DNA from: Pseudomonas sp. CFBP13508
GTDB taxonomy: Bacteria > Pseudomonadota > Gammaproteobacteria > Pseudomonadales > Pseudomonadaceae
Direction: 5' to 3'
Assembly: GCF_005233515.1 (NCBI RefSeq)
Contig: NZ_QFZZ01000013.1
Span: forward strand, 1-64,000
DNA length: 64,000 nucleotides
Shown here: piece by piece, positions 34,245-43,559 of the stretch
Numbering within the stretch: the stretch's first letter is position 1
Layout of the letters: every line of letters begins with the position of its first letter
Made by a program: the position numbers and the translations under genes
The notes under the pieces: model-generated
What the model was told of the DNA's origin: nothing
Seen by the model: only the letters and a program-made list of their open reading frames with translations
Database searches by the model: none

Positions 34245-35134
34245 CGCATAACCTTATTCGTACTGGCCCTTTCGAGCGCTCGCGGCGCCCAGGGGAAAAG
34301 TGCTTCGATTCTTGTGCCTTTGCCCGGCTCGCTGGTAACGCTCAATGTACCGCCCAACTGTTCGACGCGCTCGGCCATCCCGGCCATGCCGCGTTGGCCT
34401 TCTCTGGCCGGATCGCTAGCAGGCGCGAAACCGAGACCGTCATCGCTGATCAACAAAGTCAGACCTTGCGGCAGACGCTGTACCCGAATCAACAGGTTTT
34501 TCGCCTGTGCGTGGCGCAGGATGTTGGTCACGGCTTCCTGGGCGATGCGAAACGCGGCGACGGCCATTTCCTCGGGGATTCCGTTGAGCCGCTGCTGGCA
34601 ATCGAGACTCCAGTTGACCGGCGTGTTGGCCAACGTCTTGAGCAAGTGCGCACGCAGGCTGGCTTCGAGTCCCAGGCTGGTCAATTGCCGTGGATTGAGA
34701 ATCGCCGAGACATCACGCACCTTGGTCAGGGTTTCATCCAGGGTGTCGCAGAGCACCGCGCATTGCTCCTGGAGTTCTGCCGGCAGGCGGCGCTTGAGCC
34801 AGTCACTTTGCAGTTTGGCGGCGGTAAGCAACTGGCCGATATCGTCGTGCAGTTCACGGCTGAGGCGATGGCGCTCGTTCTCCTGGACTTGCAACAGTCG
34901 ATCAGCCAGCTCTTGTGGCTGAAACTTGATCGATTTGCGCGACAAGCGATATTGCACCCAGACGCACGCGGTGGCGGCGATGTCGAGTGCCAGCAACCCC
35001 AAGGGAATGCGCGCGGAAACAACATACGCCAGCAGACTGCCCAGGGTCGCCAGAACACACAGAACCAGTGTGAAGCGCCGGGCGTTTTCCCGCGAGGGTG
35101 GCCATGTGATGAGTGACTTGAGACTGGCGTACAT
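34241..35134 (-). CDS. NarL-type sensor histidine kinase (HisKA_3)
   Basis: The 297-residue protein has two N-terminal membrane segments (LVLCVLATLGSLLAYVVSA, and GLLALDIAATACVWVQY) with almost no periplasmic loop. A HisKA_3 dimerisation helix follows with the phospho-acceptor His in LSRELHDDIGQLL, then HATPase_c with FRIAQEAVTNILRHA, ISDDGLGF and GQRGMAGMAERV. The lack of a periplasmic sensor suggests a membrane or cytoplasmic cue. ATG 35134 is preferred over a TTG-initiated extension to 35212. The stop overlaps the regulator start by four bases. Confidence 0.87.
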   Translation of the reverse strand: MYASLKSLITWPPSRENARRFTLVLCVLATLGSLLAYVVSARIPLGLLALDIAATACVWVQYRLSRKSIKFQPQELADRLLQVQENERHRLSRELHDDIGQLLTAAKLQSDWLKRRLPAELQEQCAVLCDTLDETLTKVRDVSAILNPRQLTSLGLEASLRAHLLKTLANTPVNWSLDCQQRLNGIPEEMAVAAFRIAQEAVTNILRHAQAKNLLIRVQRLPQGLTLLISDDGLGFAPASDPAREGQRGMAGMAERVEQLGGTLSVTSEPGKGTRIEALFPWAPRALERASTNKVMR

Positions 35135-35596
35135 AACGGATGGAGCCAATGGATGTTCGCTGCGGGCAGACCGGCCGGTGGATGGCGGATCTCTGTCTGG
35201 AAATACTGTCAATTATGTTATGGATTCAAACCGTATTCGTTAAGCAATCATTGACTGGCAATAACATCGCTAATGAAACGCTGGAGTCAGTGTGCCATTA
35301 AGTGGCAAGCAATTAATCGGCGGCATAATACCACTTAACATACCGTTGGTCGCGGTTGCTATATATGTCCATTCAGTCAGGAAATACCGGAACGTGGACG
35401 CAAGTTCCATATTGGAAAAGTCTGAATTCTTGTTTTTTGAATGACTTCCATACGTTTGGAAGTATCGCTTGCGGCACACAGGAAAACCCTGAGGGCGGCG
35501 CCTGGAAATCAGCCGTTGGTCGGGTTGATTATTTGGCCCGGACTGTCGCTGACAGGTACGAACTATTCATTTACGACAATATTGCTGCAGACAGGC
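35135..35596. other. AT-richer gap with possible orphan reading frame
   Basis: This 462-base stretch is clearly richer in A and T than its surroundings between about 35210 and 35470. It contains TGCCA-TTAAG-TGGCA at 35289-35303 and a distant CCACTTAA partner near 35331. An open frame from ATG 35365 to 35616 on the plus strand (83 codons, rich in Trp and aromatic residues) lacks a ribosome site and runs into the end of the next gene. An open frame on the minus strand at 35270-35479 is equally unsupported. It could be a decayed insertion, a small RNA or a promoter region. Confidence 0.4.
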
Positions 35597-36067
35597 TCAA
35601 GCCTGGCGAGCGGTAACGGACGCAGAGAGCAAAAGTTTGCTCATCATCTTCGGCTCAAACGAGGTCTGGCCCATTTGTGCCGCAAAGGCTTCGAGCAGAT
35701 CAGCCTGCTCGCGTTCATCCAGGCTTAGCTGCCCGGTCTTATGGTCGACCAGCTCAAGCTGCCAAGCCATCAGGGTGAAGCAGTCACGTAGCGCATAAAG
35801 GGCCTGTTCGTGCAGATCTACCCGGTCCTGAGTCAGATTCAGCAGGCTATAGATGTGCAGGGAGAATTCGGAGATCGCTTCCAGCGCCAACGCTTCGGCA
35901 CGGCCAGCCAATTTCAGCAGAGTGCCGAGCATGCAGTCGATGGCATCCTTGTCATTGCTGATCAGTTGCAGATGGCTCAGGCATTCTTCGGACTTGGCGA
36001 GAAGCATTTCGGCCTCGACCAGAAATTCGGGGAAGCGTTGCGCCCAGTCTTTACGGTCGATTGGCAT
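35597..36067 (-). CDS. Conserved helical protein of unknown function, divergent from cheV
   Basis: The 156-residue soluble protein (MPIDRKDWAQRFPEFLVEAE onward) is predicted almost wholly helical. A possible four-helix core runs through LLAKSEECLSHLQLI, LLKLAGRAEALALEAI and LYALRDCFTLMAWQLELV. The size and helix pattern recall HPt or CheA P1-like modules, but no phosphorylatable His motif such as HxxKG is seen. GGAG six bases before ATG 36067 decides the start; open frame to 36250 is not used. Its divergent position next to cheV hints at a chemotaxis link, which is inference. Confidence 0.7.
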   Translation of the reverse strand: MPIDRKDWAQRFPEFLVEAEMLLAKSEECLSHLQLISNDKDAIDCMLGTLLKLAGRAEALALEAISEFSLHIYSLLNLTQDRVDLHEQALYALRDCFTLMAWQLELVDHKTGQLSLDEREQADLLEAFAAQMGQTSFEPKMMSKLLLSASVTARQA

Positions 36068-36392
36068 GTTCATCTCCACCACGTCGTGTTGGTTGACGGA
36101 TGGCCGTGTGTGGCGACGATCGTGAATCGTCGGCAGATCGCGCCCGGCGGTGCAGGTGCACGGACCGAGGGGTTCCAGAGGGTGGGTTGCCACTGAATTG
36201 CGATCGCACACAATAGCCTGACTCCGTTCATGCAATGAGAATGGCGTCACAGTAATGGCTATTGGAAATGGCGAATATCAGGTTGGGCCTGATTGATCCT
36301 AGGGGAATCCCTTAGGCGCGGGAACCTAACGTGCAAACCGAGGTCGCGCCGCAATGAATCTAGCAGATGAAATCACGATTGCCAGTAAAGCA

Positions 36393-36411
36393 TGATGTCA
36401 GTGTGACATCA
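36393..36411. promoter_or_regulatory. Perfect palindrome, candidate operator
   Basis: TGATGTCA-GTG-TGACATCA has 8-base arms with no mismatch. It sits about 60 bases upstream of the cheV sigma-28 promoter and 326 bases from the divergent start. The binding protein is unknown. The rest of the 454-base gap 36068-36521 shows no gene. Confidence 0.55.
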
Positions 36412-36452
36412 ATGGCCGTTTATGGCATTTTTAGCGGCGCGCTTTACAGCAA

Positions 36453-36479
36453 TCAAGATTAGCTGAATGCAGCCGATAA
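36453..36479 (+). promoter_or_regulatory. Predicted sigma-28 (FliA) promoter of cheV
   Basis: TCAAG (36453-36457) and GCCGATAA (36472-36479) are separated by 14 bases, matching the flagellar sigma-28 pattern TAAAG-N14-GCCGATAA with one substitution. A start near 36486 gives a leader of about 35 bases before ATG 36522, and would make a GTG start at 36489 almost leaderless. Confidence 0.8.
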
Positions 36480-36521
36480 ACCCCCATAGTGAATTCATCA
36501 GAACAAGCCCAGGAGTCATTG

Positions 36522-37457
36522 ATGGCCGGCATTCTCGACACGGTAGACCAACGCACGCAACTGGTGGGTGAGAATCGCCTGGAAATCCTCATGTTTCGCC
36601 TGGCCGGACGTCAATTGTTCGCGATCAACGTGTTCAAGGTTCAGGAAGTTCTGCAACTGCCAAAGCTGACCCTGATGCCGCAGCGTCATCCTTTCGTCTG
36701 CGGCGTGGTCAACCTGCGCGGCCAGACATTGCCGGTGATCGACCTGTCCCAGGCAATCGGCATGCGCCCGCTGGTGCCGGGCCCGAACAGCACGATCATC
36801 GTCACCGAATACAACCGTTCGGTGCAGGCCTTCCTCGTCGGCGGTGTCGACCGCATCGTCAACATGAACTGGGAAGCCATTCTGCCGCCGCCGACCAGTG
36901 CCGGCCGCCAGCATTATCTGACCGCAATCAGCAAGGTCGACGAGCAACTGGTAGAGATCATCGACGTCGAAAAAGTCCTCGCCGAGATCGTCCCGTACAA
37001 CGCCAAGGTCTCGCGCGAAAAACTCGACGACCCGGTACTGGAGCGCGCCCGTGGCCGCGAAGTCTTGCTGGTGGACGACTCCAACGTAGCGCTTTCGCAA
37101 TTGCGCGATACCCTCGGCCAGCTCGGGGTGAAAATGCACATTGCCAGCGACGGTCTGAAAGCCTTGAACATGCTCAAGGCCTGGGCCGATACCGGCGTGC
37201 ACATGACCGACAAACTGCTGATGATCTTCACCGATGCGGAAATGCCGGAAATGGACGGCTATCGCCTGACCACGGAGATCCGCAACGACCCTCGTCTGCG
37301 TGGCCTGTACGTCGTGCTGCACACCTCGCTGTCCGGCAGTTTCAACGACTCGATGGTGAAGAAGGTCGGCTGCGACAACTTCCTCTCCAAATTCCAGCCG
37401 GACAAACTGGTCGACGTGGTGCGCCAGCGTCTGATGCTCGACGTTGTGCCGGCCTGA
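36522..37457 (+). CDS. cheV: Chemotaxis coupling protein CheV (CheW-receiver fusion)
   Basis: The 311-residue protein has an N-terminal CheW domain (ILMFRLAGRQLFAINVFKVQ; VCGVVNLRGQTLPVIDL) and a C-terminal receiver domain (VLLVDDSNVALSQLRDTL; acceptor Asp in MIFTDAEMPEMDGYR; Lys in NFLSKFQPDKL). CheV couples chemoreceptors to CheA, and its receiver adjusts adaptation. I choose ATG 36522 with AGGAG upstream over GTG 36489, because a sigma-28 promoter sits just before. The gene is isolated from a che operon; many pseudomonads have several scattered cheV copies. Confidence 0.94.
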   Translation: MAGILDTVDQRTQLVGENRLEILMFRLAGRQLFAINVFKVQEVLQLPKLTLMPQRHPFVCGVVNLRGQTLPVIDLSQAIGMRPLVPGPNSTIIVTEYNRSVQAFLVGGVDRIVNMNWEAILPPPTSAGRQHYLTAISKVDEQLVEIIDVEKVLAEIVPYNAKVSREKLDDPVLERARGREVLLVDDSNVALSQLRDTLGQLGVKMHIASDGLKALNMLKAWADTGVHMTDKLLMIFTDAEMPEMDGYRLTTEIRNDPRLRGLYVVLHTSLSGSFNDSMVKKVGCDNFLSKFQPDKLVDVVRQRLMLDVVPA

Positions 37458-37477
37458 AACACGCACATCTTGCTTCC

Positions 37478-37565
37478 TGTGGGAGCGAGCCTGCTCGCGA
37501 AAGCGCAGGGTCGGACACATTGATGGCGAATGTGCCGGCCTGTTCGCGAGCAGGCTCGCTCCCAC
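37478..37565. repeat. Inverted REP pair (BIME)
   Basis: TGTGGGAGCGAGCCTGCTCG at 37478 onward and its reverse complement ending at 37565 are separated by about 40 bases. They lie just after cheV and before the MOSC gene. Confidence 0.9.
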
Positions 37566-37649
37566 GGGGATTGTGTTTAAACCCCAGACGGCTTTGATTC
37601 GGTATTGAAGCTCGTATAGGGTGGCGTTTTTCCTCCAAGGAAGCTGGTC

Positions 37650-38456
37650 ATGCTGCGTCTGAGCGCGCTTTATCGTTACCCGTTGAAATCCGGCAAGGGC
37701 GAAATCCTGCAAAGCATCGAGCTGGACAAGCTCGGGCTGGCGGGTGACCGACGCTGGATGTTGGTGGACGAGGCCAGCGGGCGCTTTCTGACCCAGCGTG
37801 CCGAAGCGAAGATGAGTCAGTTGTCGGCGCTGTGGAATGCCAGTGGTGGCTTGACCTTGAGCACGCCCGAGCAGGGTTCGATTGAAGTCCCATTGCCTGC
37901 TGCCGACGCCGAGCTGCGCGGTGTGACGATCTGGCGTGACACCCTGCGGGTGCCGGACGCCGGTGATCAAGCCGCGCGTTTTGTCAGTGAATTCCTCGGC
38001 AAGCCGACACGTCTGGTGCAAATGCCACTCGAGCGGGCGCGCACCACGCAGTCGGGTTTCGGCAAGGATGACGATCAAGTGGCGTTCGCCGATGGTTATC
38101 CATTGCTGCTGATCGGCGAAGCCTCGCGGCTGGCGCTCTCGGAGACGGTAGGGCGAGAGCTGGAGATGCTGCGCTTCCGCCCGAATCTGGTGATCGAAGG
38201 CAGCGCGCCTTACGCTGAGGACAACTGGAAACGTATTCGTATTGGCGATATCGAGTTTCGTGTGGTCAAGCCGTGCGCGCGTTGCATCATGACCACCGTC
38301 GACCCGCAAACCGGTGAGCGCAGCGCCGATCGTGAACCGTTCGCGACGTTGCAGAAACACCGCAGCACCGCGGATGGCGCGATGTTCGGGCAGAATCTGG
38401 TCAATGACGGCAACGGCCGCCTTGAAGTCGGCATGCCGGTGGAAATTCTCGAATAG
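37650..38456 (+). CDS. MOSC-domain protein, YcbX/mARC type
   Basis: The 268-residue protein has an N-terminal MOSC_N beta-barrel (LYRYPLKSGKGEIL; LAGDRRWMLVDEASGRF) followed by a MOSC domain with the molybdenum-ligand cysteine region VVKPCARCIMTTVDP. The family reduces N-hydroxylated compounds using sulfurated Mo cofactor and a separate electron donor. It lacks the C-terminal ferredoxin domain found in E. coli YcbX, so a partner reductase is expected. AAGGAA precedes the ATG. It depends on the cofactor made by the moaB/moeA-type genes. Confidence 0.88.
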   Translation: MLRLSALYRYPLKSGKGEILQSIELDKLGLAGDRRWMLVDEASGRFLTQRAEAKMSQLSALWNASGGLTLSTPEQGSIEVPLPAADAELRGVTIWRDTLRVPDAGDQAARFVSEFLGKPTRLVQMPLERARTTQSGFGKDDDQVAFADGYPLLLIGEASRLALSETVGRELEMLRFRPNLVIEGSAPYAEDNWKRIRIGDIEFRVVKPCARCIMTTVDPQTGERSADREPFATLQKHRSTADGAMFGQNLVNDGNGRLEVGMPVEILE

Positions 38457-38471
38457 TTTTTCCCTGAAACG

Positions 38472-38508
38472 AAAAATGCCCGGGTCTTTTGGACTCGGGC
38501 ATTTTTTT
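38472..38508. terminator. Terminator between the MOSC gene and ppnP
   Basis: AAAAATGCCCGGGT and ACTCGGGCATTTTTTT form a stem with A and T runs on both sides (one G-T pair), so it can serve both convergent genes. Confidence 0.88.
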
Positions 38509-38528
38509 GCGCAGTGAAACCGGCGGGA

Positions 38529-38813
38529 TCAGCCGCGGTATTCGCACAGGTAAGCGGTATCGACCGCGACCTTCAGCTGGAACTTGCTGTTGGCCGGAAC
38601 GTTGAACTGGCTGCCAGCGGCGAAGGTTTCCCAGTCGCTGCTGTCTGGCAGTTTTACGCTCAGCGCGCCGGACACCACGTGCATGATCTCGCGCTGGCTG
38701 GTGCCGAATTCGTATTCGCCCGGGGCCATGACGCCAATGGTCGCCGGACCTTCAGCGGTGCCAAAGGCGATCGACTTGACGGTGCCGTCGAAGTACTCGT
38801 TGACTTTAAACAT
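38529..38813 (-). CDS. ppnP: Pyrimidine/purine nucleoside phosphorylase PpnP
   Basis: The 94-residue cupin-fold protein begins MFKVNEYFDGTVKSIAFG and has the segments GVMAPGEYEFGTSQRE and FNVPANSKFQLKV, as in E. coli YaiE/PpnP (DUF1255). PpnP phosphorolyses diverse nucleosides to free base and ribose-1-phosphate. The length is exactly typical. GAGGAAT precedes the ATG. It is a single gene. Confidence 0.93.
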   Translation of the reverse strand: MFKVNEYFDGTVKSIAFGTAEGPATIGVMAPGEYEFGTSQREIMHVVSGALSVKLPDSSDWETFAAGSQFNVPANSKFQLKVAVDTAYLCEYRG

Positions 38814-38884
38814 GGGCGGATTCCTCGAAAAGGGCTTAAAAGGGGGCGGCCAGTATGCACAAGGCTTTTCGCGCCGTCACGCGC

Positions 38885-39427
38885 CTATAGCGGCAGAACC
38901 AATGGCAACAACCGTGCAGTATTGCGGGCATCTTCCAGTGCTCGATGTTGTTGCCCGGAAAACTGCATGCCTGCCAGCTGCAACGCGGCGTTGAGCCCCA
39001 GTGGTCGCTCCAGGCGCCGGGCCTTGGCGAAGCGCTGTTTGAGGTTCATGTGCGGGACTTTGCTCAGGCGGCTGTCGATGTGCAGACGCTGCCACTCCTG
39101 CAGCAATTGCTGGCGATCGTAACCGCCCCAACTGGCCCAGCCTTCAAGGCGAGCCTGATGCTGCGCCAGCCAACGCTCAAAGGCCGGCCAGACTTCGCTC
39201 AGCGGTTGCGCCGAATCGATGTTGGCTTGGGTGATGTGTGTCAGCTCCCGACAGAACGGCGTCAGCAATGGCCGGCGGGTCGGTTTGACGAAGCGCTGGA
39301 AGTGATCCTGCTCGCGCCCGGCGCGGTCGACCAGGGTCGCACCGATCTCGATAATTTCCATTTCCGTGACCGGCCAGCCACCCTCGTCTGTGGTGGCTTC
39401 CAGATCTATGACCAGCCAATGGGGCAT
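38885..39427 (-). CDS. DEDDh-type 3'-5' exonuclease
   Basis: The 180-residue RNase-T/ERI-like exonuclease has Exo I LVIDLEATT (Asp and Glu metal ligands), Exo II around WASWGGYDRQQL (Asp), and Exo III HRALEDARNTARLL (His and Asp). The HCxxL-like CRELTHITQANID segment is typical of the KapD/ERI1 group. It probably degrades RNA or ssDNA ends; the substrate is unknown. AGGAA lies before the ATG. It lies about 70 bases beyond the atuF stop in the same orientation, so read-through from the atu operon is possible. Confidence 0.88.
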   Translation of the reverse strand: MPHWLVIDLEATTDEGGWPVTEMEIIEIGATLVDRAGREQDHFQRFVKPTRRPLLTPFCRELTHITQANIDSAQPLSEVWPAFERWLAQHQARLEGWASWGGYDRQQLLQEWQRLHIDSRLSKVPHMNLKQRFAKARRLERPLGLNAALQLAGMQFSGQQHRALEDARNTARLLPLVLPL

Positions 39428-39497
39428 CGCAGGGTTCCTGATTTCCGCGTTCTGATTTATCAGAGCGTAGTCAAACCCCGCGCTTGTGCCCGGGCGA

Positions 39498-41459
<1,962 letters not shown>

Positions 41460-41499
41460 GGGCTATTTCCTCAGAAGTTGCGTCGCAGGTGCTGGCCTC

Positions 41500-41573
41500 T
41501 TCGCGAGCAAGCTCGCTCCCACAGAGATTTGTAAGTGATCCAGATCCAATGTGGGAGCGAGCTTGCTCGCGAA
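41500..41573. repeat. Inverted REP pair inside the atu operon
   Basis: TTCGCGAGCAAGCTCGCTCC (41500 onward) and its reverse complement (ending 41573) sit in the atuE-atuF gap. The core reads AAGCT/AGCTT instead of CAGGC/GCCTG, a variant of the pairs elsewhere. A large hairpin here could lower atuF expression or protect upstream mRNA. Confidence 0.9.
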
Positions 41574-41577
41574 GCTT

Positions 41578-42375
41578 TCAGATAGCCCACCGCGGTTTAC
41601 GCTTTTGCATAAAGGCCAAGGTGCCTTCGATCCCTTCGTCTCCAGTCACTGCCGCGCTGAACCACTGCGCCGCCTCATCAAGCAACTCACTCGACGGCTG
41701 TCCGGCACTCGCCAGCAACAATGCTTTGGTCGCGGCATTCGCTTCGGGTGCGCAGCGCAGTACCTGTTGCAAGACCTCATCCAGTCGCTCGGCCAGCGCC
41801 TGGGCATCCTGTTCAACGAAATGCACCAGCCCCAATCGCTGCGCCTCGGCGCCATCGAAACGCGCCGCCGTCAGCGCGAGCCGGCGGGTTTCGGTCAAGC
41901 CAATCCGCTGTACCACAAACGGTGCGATTTGCGCCGGGATCAGGCCAAGGCTGGTTTCCGGCAAGCCGAACTGCGCCTTGTGATCGCTAATCGCAACATC
42001 GCTGACGCAGGCCAGGCCGAAGCCGCCGCCGAGCACGGCGCCTTGCAGCACCGTGATCAGCACCTGCGGCGTGTGCTGGGCTTCCTCCAGCAACGCACCG
42101 AACGCCCGGTTCAAATCGCGATAAGCCTCCGCGCCTTGAGCACGGGCATTGGCCATGTCCTTGATGTCGCCCCCGGCACAAAAATGCCCGCCGGCACCGC
42201 TGAGCACCATGGCCCGCACTGTGCGGTCATCGTGCACCGCCGTCAGCACCGCGCGCAGTTCGGCGACCATTTGCAGGCTCATCGCGTTGCGGCTGTCCGG
42301 GCGGTTGAGGGTGATGTGCAGCACGCCGCCATGCAGTTCCAGCAACAGCGTCTGGCAATCGGGCAGGGGGCTCAT
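41578..42375 (-). CDS. atuE: Isohexenylglutaconyl-CoA hydratase AtuE
   Basis: The 265-residue crotonase-family protein has GGVLHITLNRPDSRNAMS, the oxyanion-hole segment FCAGGDIKDMANA, GAVLGGGFGLACVSDVAI, and FGLPETSLGLIPAQIAPFV with the catalytic Glu region. In the Atu pathway it hydrates isohexenylglutaconyl-CoA before cleavage. The ATG overlaps the atuD stop by four bases (ATGA at 42372-42375), so the longer frame to 42519 is rejected. Confidence 0.9.
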   Translation of the reverse strand: MSPLPDCQTLLLELHGGVLHITLNRPDSRNAMSLQMVAELRAVLTAVHDDRTVRAMVLSGAGGHFCAGGDIKDMANARAQGAEAYRDLNRAFGALLEEAQHTPQVLITVLQGAVLGGGFGLACVSDVAISDHKAQFGLPETSLGLIPAQIAPFVVQRIGLTETRRLALTAARFDGAEAQRLGLVHFVEQDAQALAERLDEVLQQVLRCAPEANAATKALLLASAGQPSSELLDEAAQWFSAAVTGDEGIEGTLAFMQKRKPRWAI

Positions 42376-43529
42376 TTCTTTTTCCCCGGCAGGATGCCCA
42401 TCAGTTTGCAGATGATCCCCAGCATGATCTCGTCGGCGCCGCCGCCAATCGATACCAGACGCACATCGCGATAGGCGCGGGCCACCGGGTTGTCCCACAT
42501 GAAGCCCATACCGCCCCAATATTGCAGGCAGCTGTCGCTGACTTCACGGCCGAGGCGTCCGGCCTTGAGCTTGGCCATCGACGCCAGGCGCGTGACGTCC
42601 TGGCCTTTGATGTACTGCTCGGTGGCCTGATAGACCAACGCGCGCAGGCATTCGATTTCGGTCTGCAATTCGGCGAGACGGAAGTGGATCACCTGGTTGT
42701 CGATCAGCGCGTTACCGAAGGTCTTGCGCTCCTTGCAGTACTCGATGGTGCTGTCGATGCAATATTCCAGGCCCTTGATCATGTTCGCGGCGCCGAACAG
42801 GCGTTCTTCCTGGAACTGCAGCATCTGCATCATGAACCCCGCGCCTTCGTGGCCGATGCGATTGCGCTGCGGCACGCGCACGTTGTCGAAGAACACCTGC
42901 GCGGTTTCCGAGCTGCGCATGCCGAGCTTGTCCAGGTGCGAACTGAGGCTGATTCCCGAAGTGTTCATCGGCACCATGATCAGCGACTTGTTGATGTGCG
43001 GCTTGTCGTCCGAGGTGTTGGCGAGCAGGCAGATGAAATCGGCGCTCGGCGAGTTGGTGATCCACATCTTGCTGCCGTTGATCACGTAGTCATCGCCGTC
43101 CTTGCGCGCCGTGGTTTTCAGCCCGGCGACATCGGAACCGGCGCCGACTTCGGAAACGCCGATGCAGCCGACCTGTTCGCCAGTGATCGCCGGCCGGAGG
43201 AATTCTTCGCGCAGTTCATCGGAGCCGAAACGCGCCAGCGCCGGTGTGCACATATCGGTCTGCACGCCGATCGACATCGGAATCCCGCCGCAATGAATGG
43301 TGCCGAACTCTTCGGCGGCGACAATCGAATAGCTGTAGTCGAGGCCCATGCCGCCGAATTTTTCCGGCTTGGAAATGCCCAGCAGACCCAGCTCACCGGC
43401 CTTGCGGAAAATTTCGTGGATGGGAAAGCGTCCGGCCTTTTCCCACTTTTCGACGTGCGGGTTGATCTCGTGCGTGACGAACTGGCGGACGGTGCGGCGC
43501 AGGGCTTCGTGTTCCGGGGTGAAGATCAT
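42372..43529 (-). CDS. atuD: Citronellyl-CoA dehydrogenase AtuD
   Basis: The 385-residue acyl-CoA dehydrogenase has IGVSEVGAGSDVAGLKT (FAD contact), the WITNSPSADF beta segment, and the C-terminal helical domain with LQYWGGMGF (FAD and dimer contacts). AtuD oxidises citronellyl-CoA to cis-geranyl-CoA, passing electrons to ETF. The start has GGAGAACAACAACA. It lies 30 bases after atuC and overlaps atuE by four bases, so it is in the operon. Confidence 0.92.
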   Translation of the reverse strand: MIFTPEHEALRRTVRQFVTHEINPHVEKWEKAGRFPIHEIFRKAGELGLLGISKPEKFGGMGLDYSYSIVAAEEFGTIHCGGIPMSIGVQTDMCTPALARFGSDELREEFLRPAITGEQVGCIGVSEVGAGSDVAGLKTTARKDGDDYVINGSKMWITNSPSADFICLLANTSDDKPHINKSLIMVPMNTSGISLSSHLDKLGMRSSETAQVFFDNVRVPQRNRIGHEGAGFMMQMLQFQEERLFGAANMIKGLEYCIDSTIEYCKERKTFGNALIDNQVIHFRLAELQTEIECLRALVYQATEQYIKGQDVTRLASMAKLKAGRLGREVSDSCLQYWGGMGFMWDNPVARAYRDVRLVSIGGGADEIMLGIICKLMGILPGKKK

Positions 43530-43559
43530 TGTTGTTGTTCTCCGTAGGATCCGTGGCGG

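Noticed and set aside
36516..38360. 614-codon open frame antisense to cheV and the MOSC gene
   Set aside because: It spans two well-supported genes and a REP pair, with His/Gln/Val-rich shadow composition.
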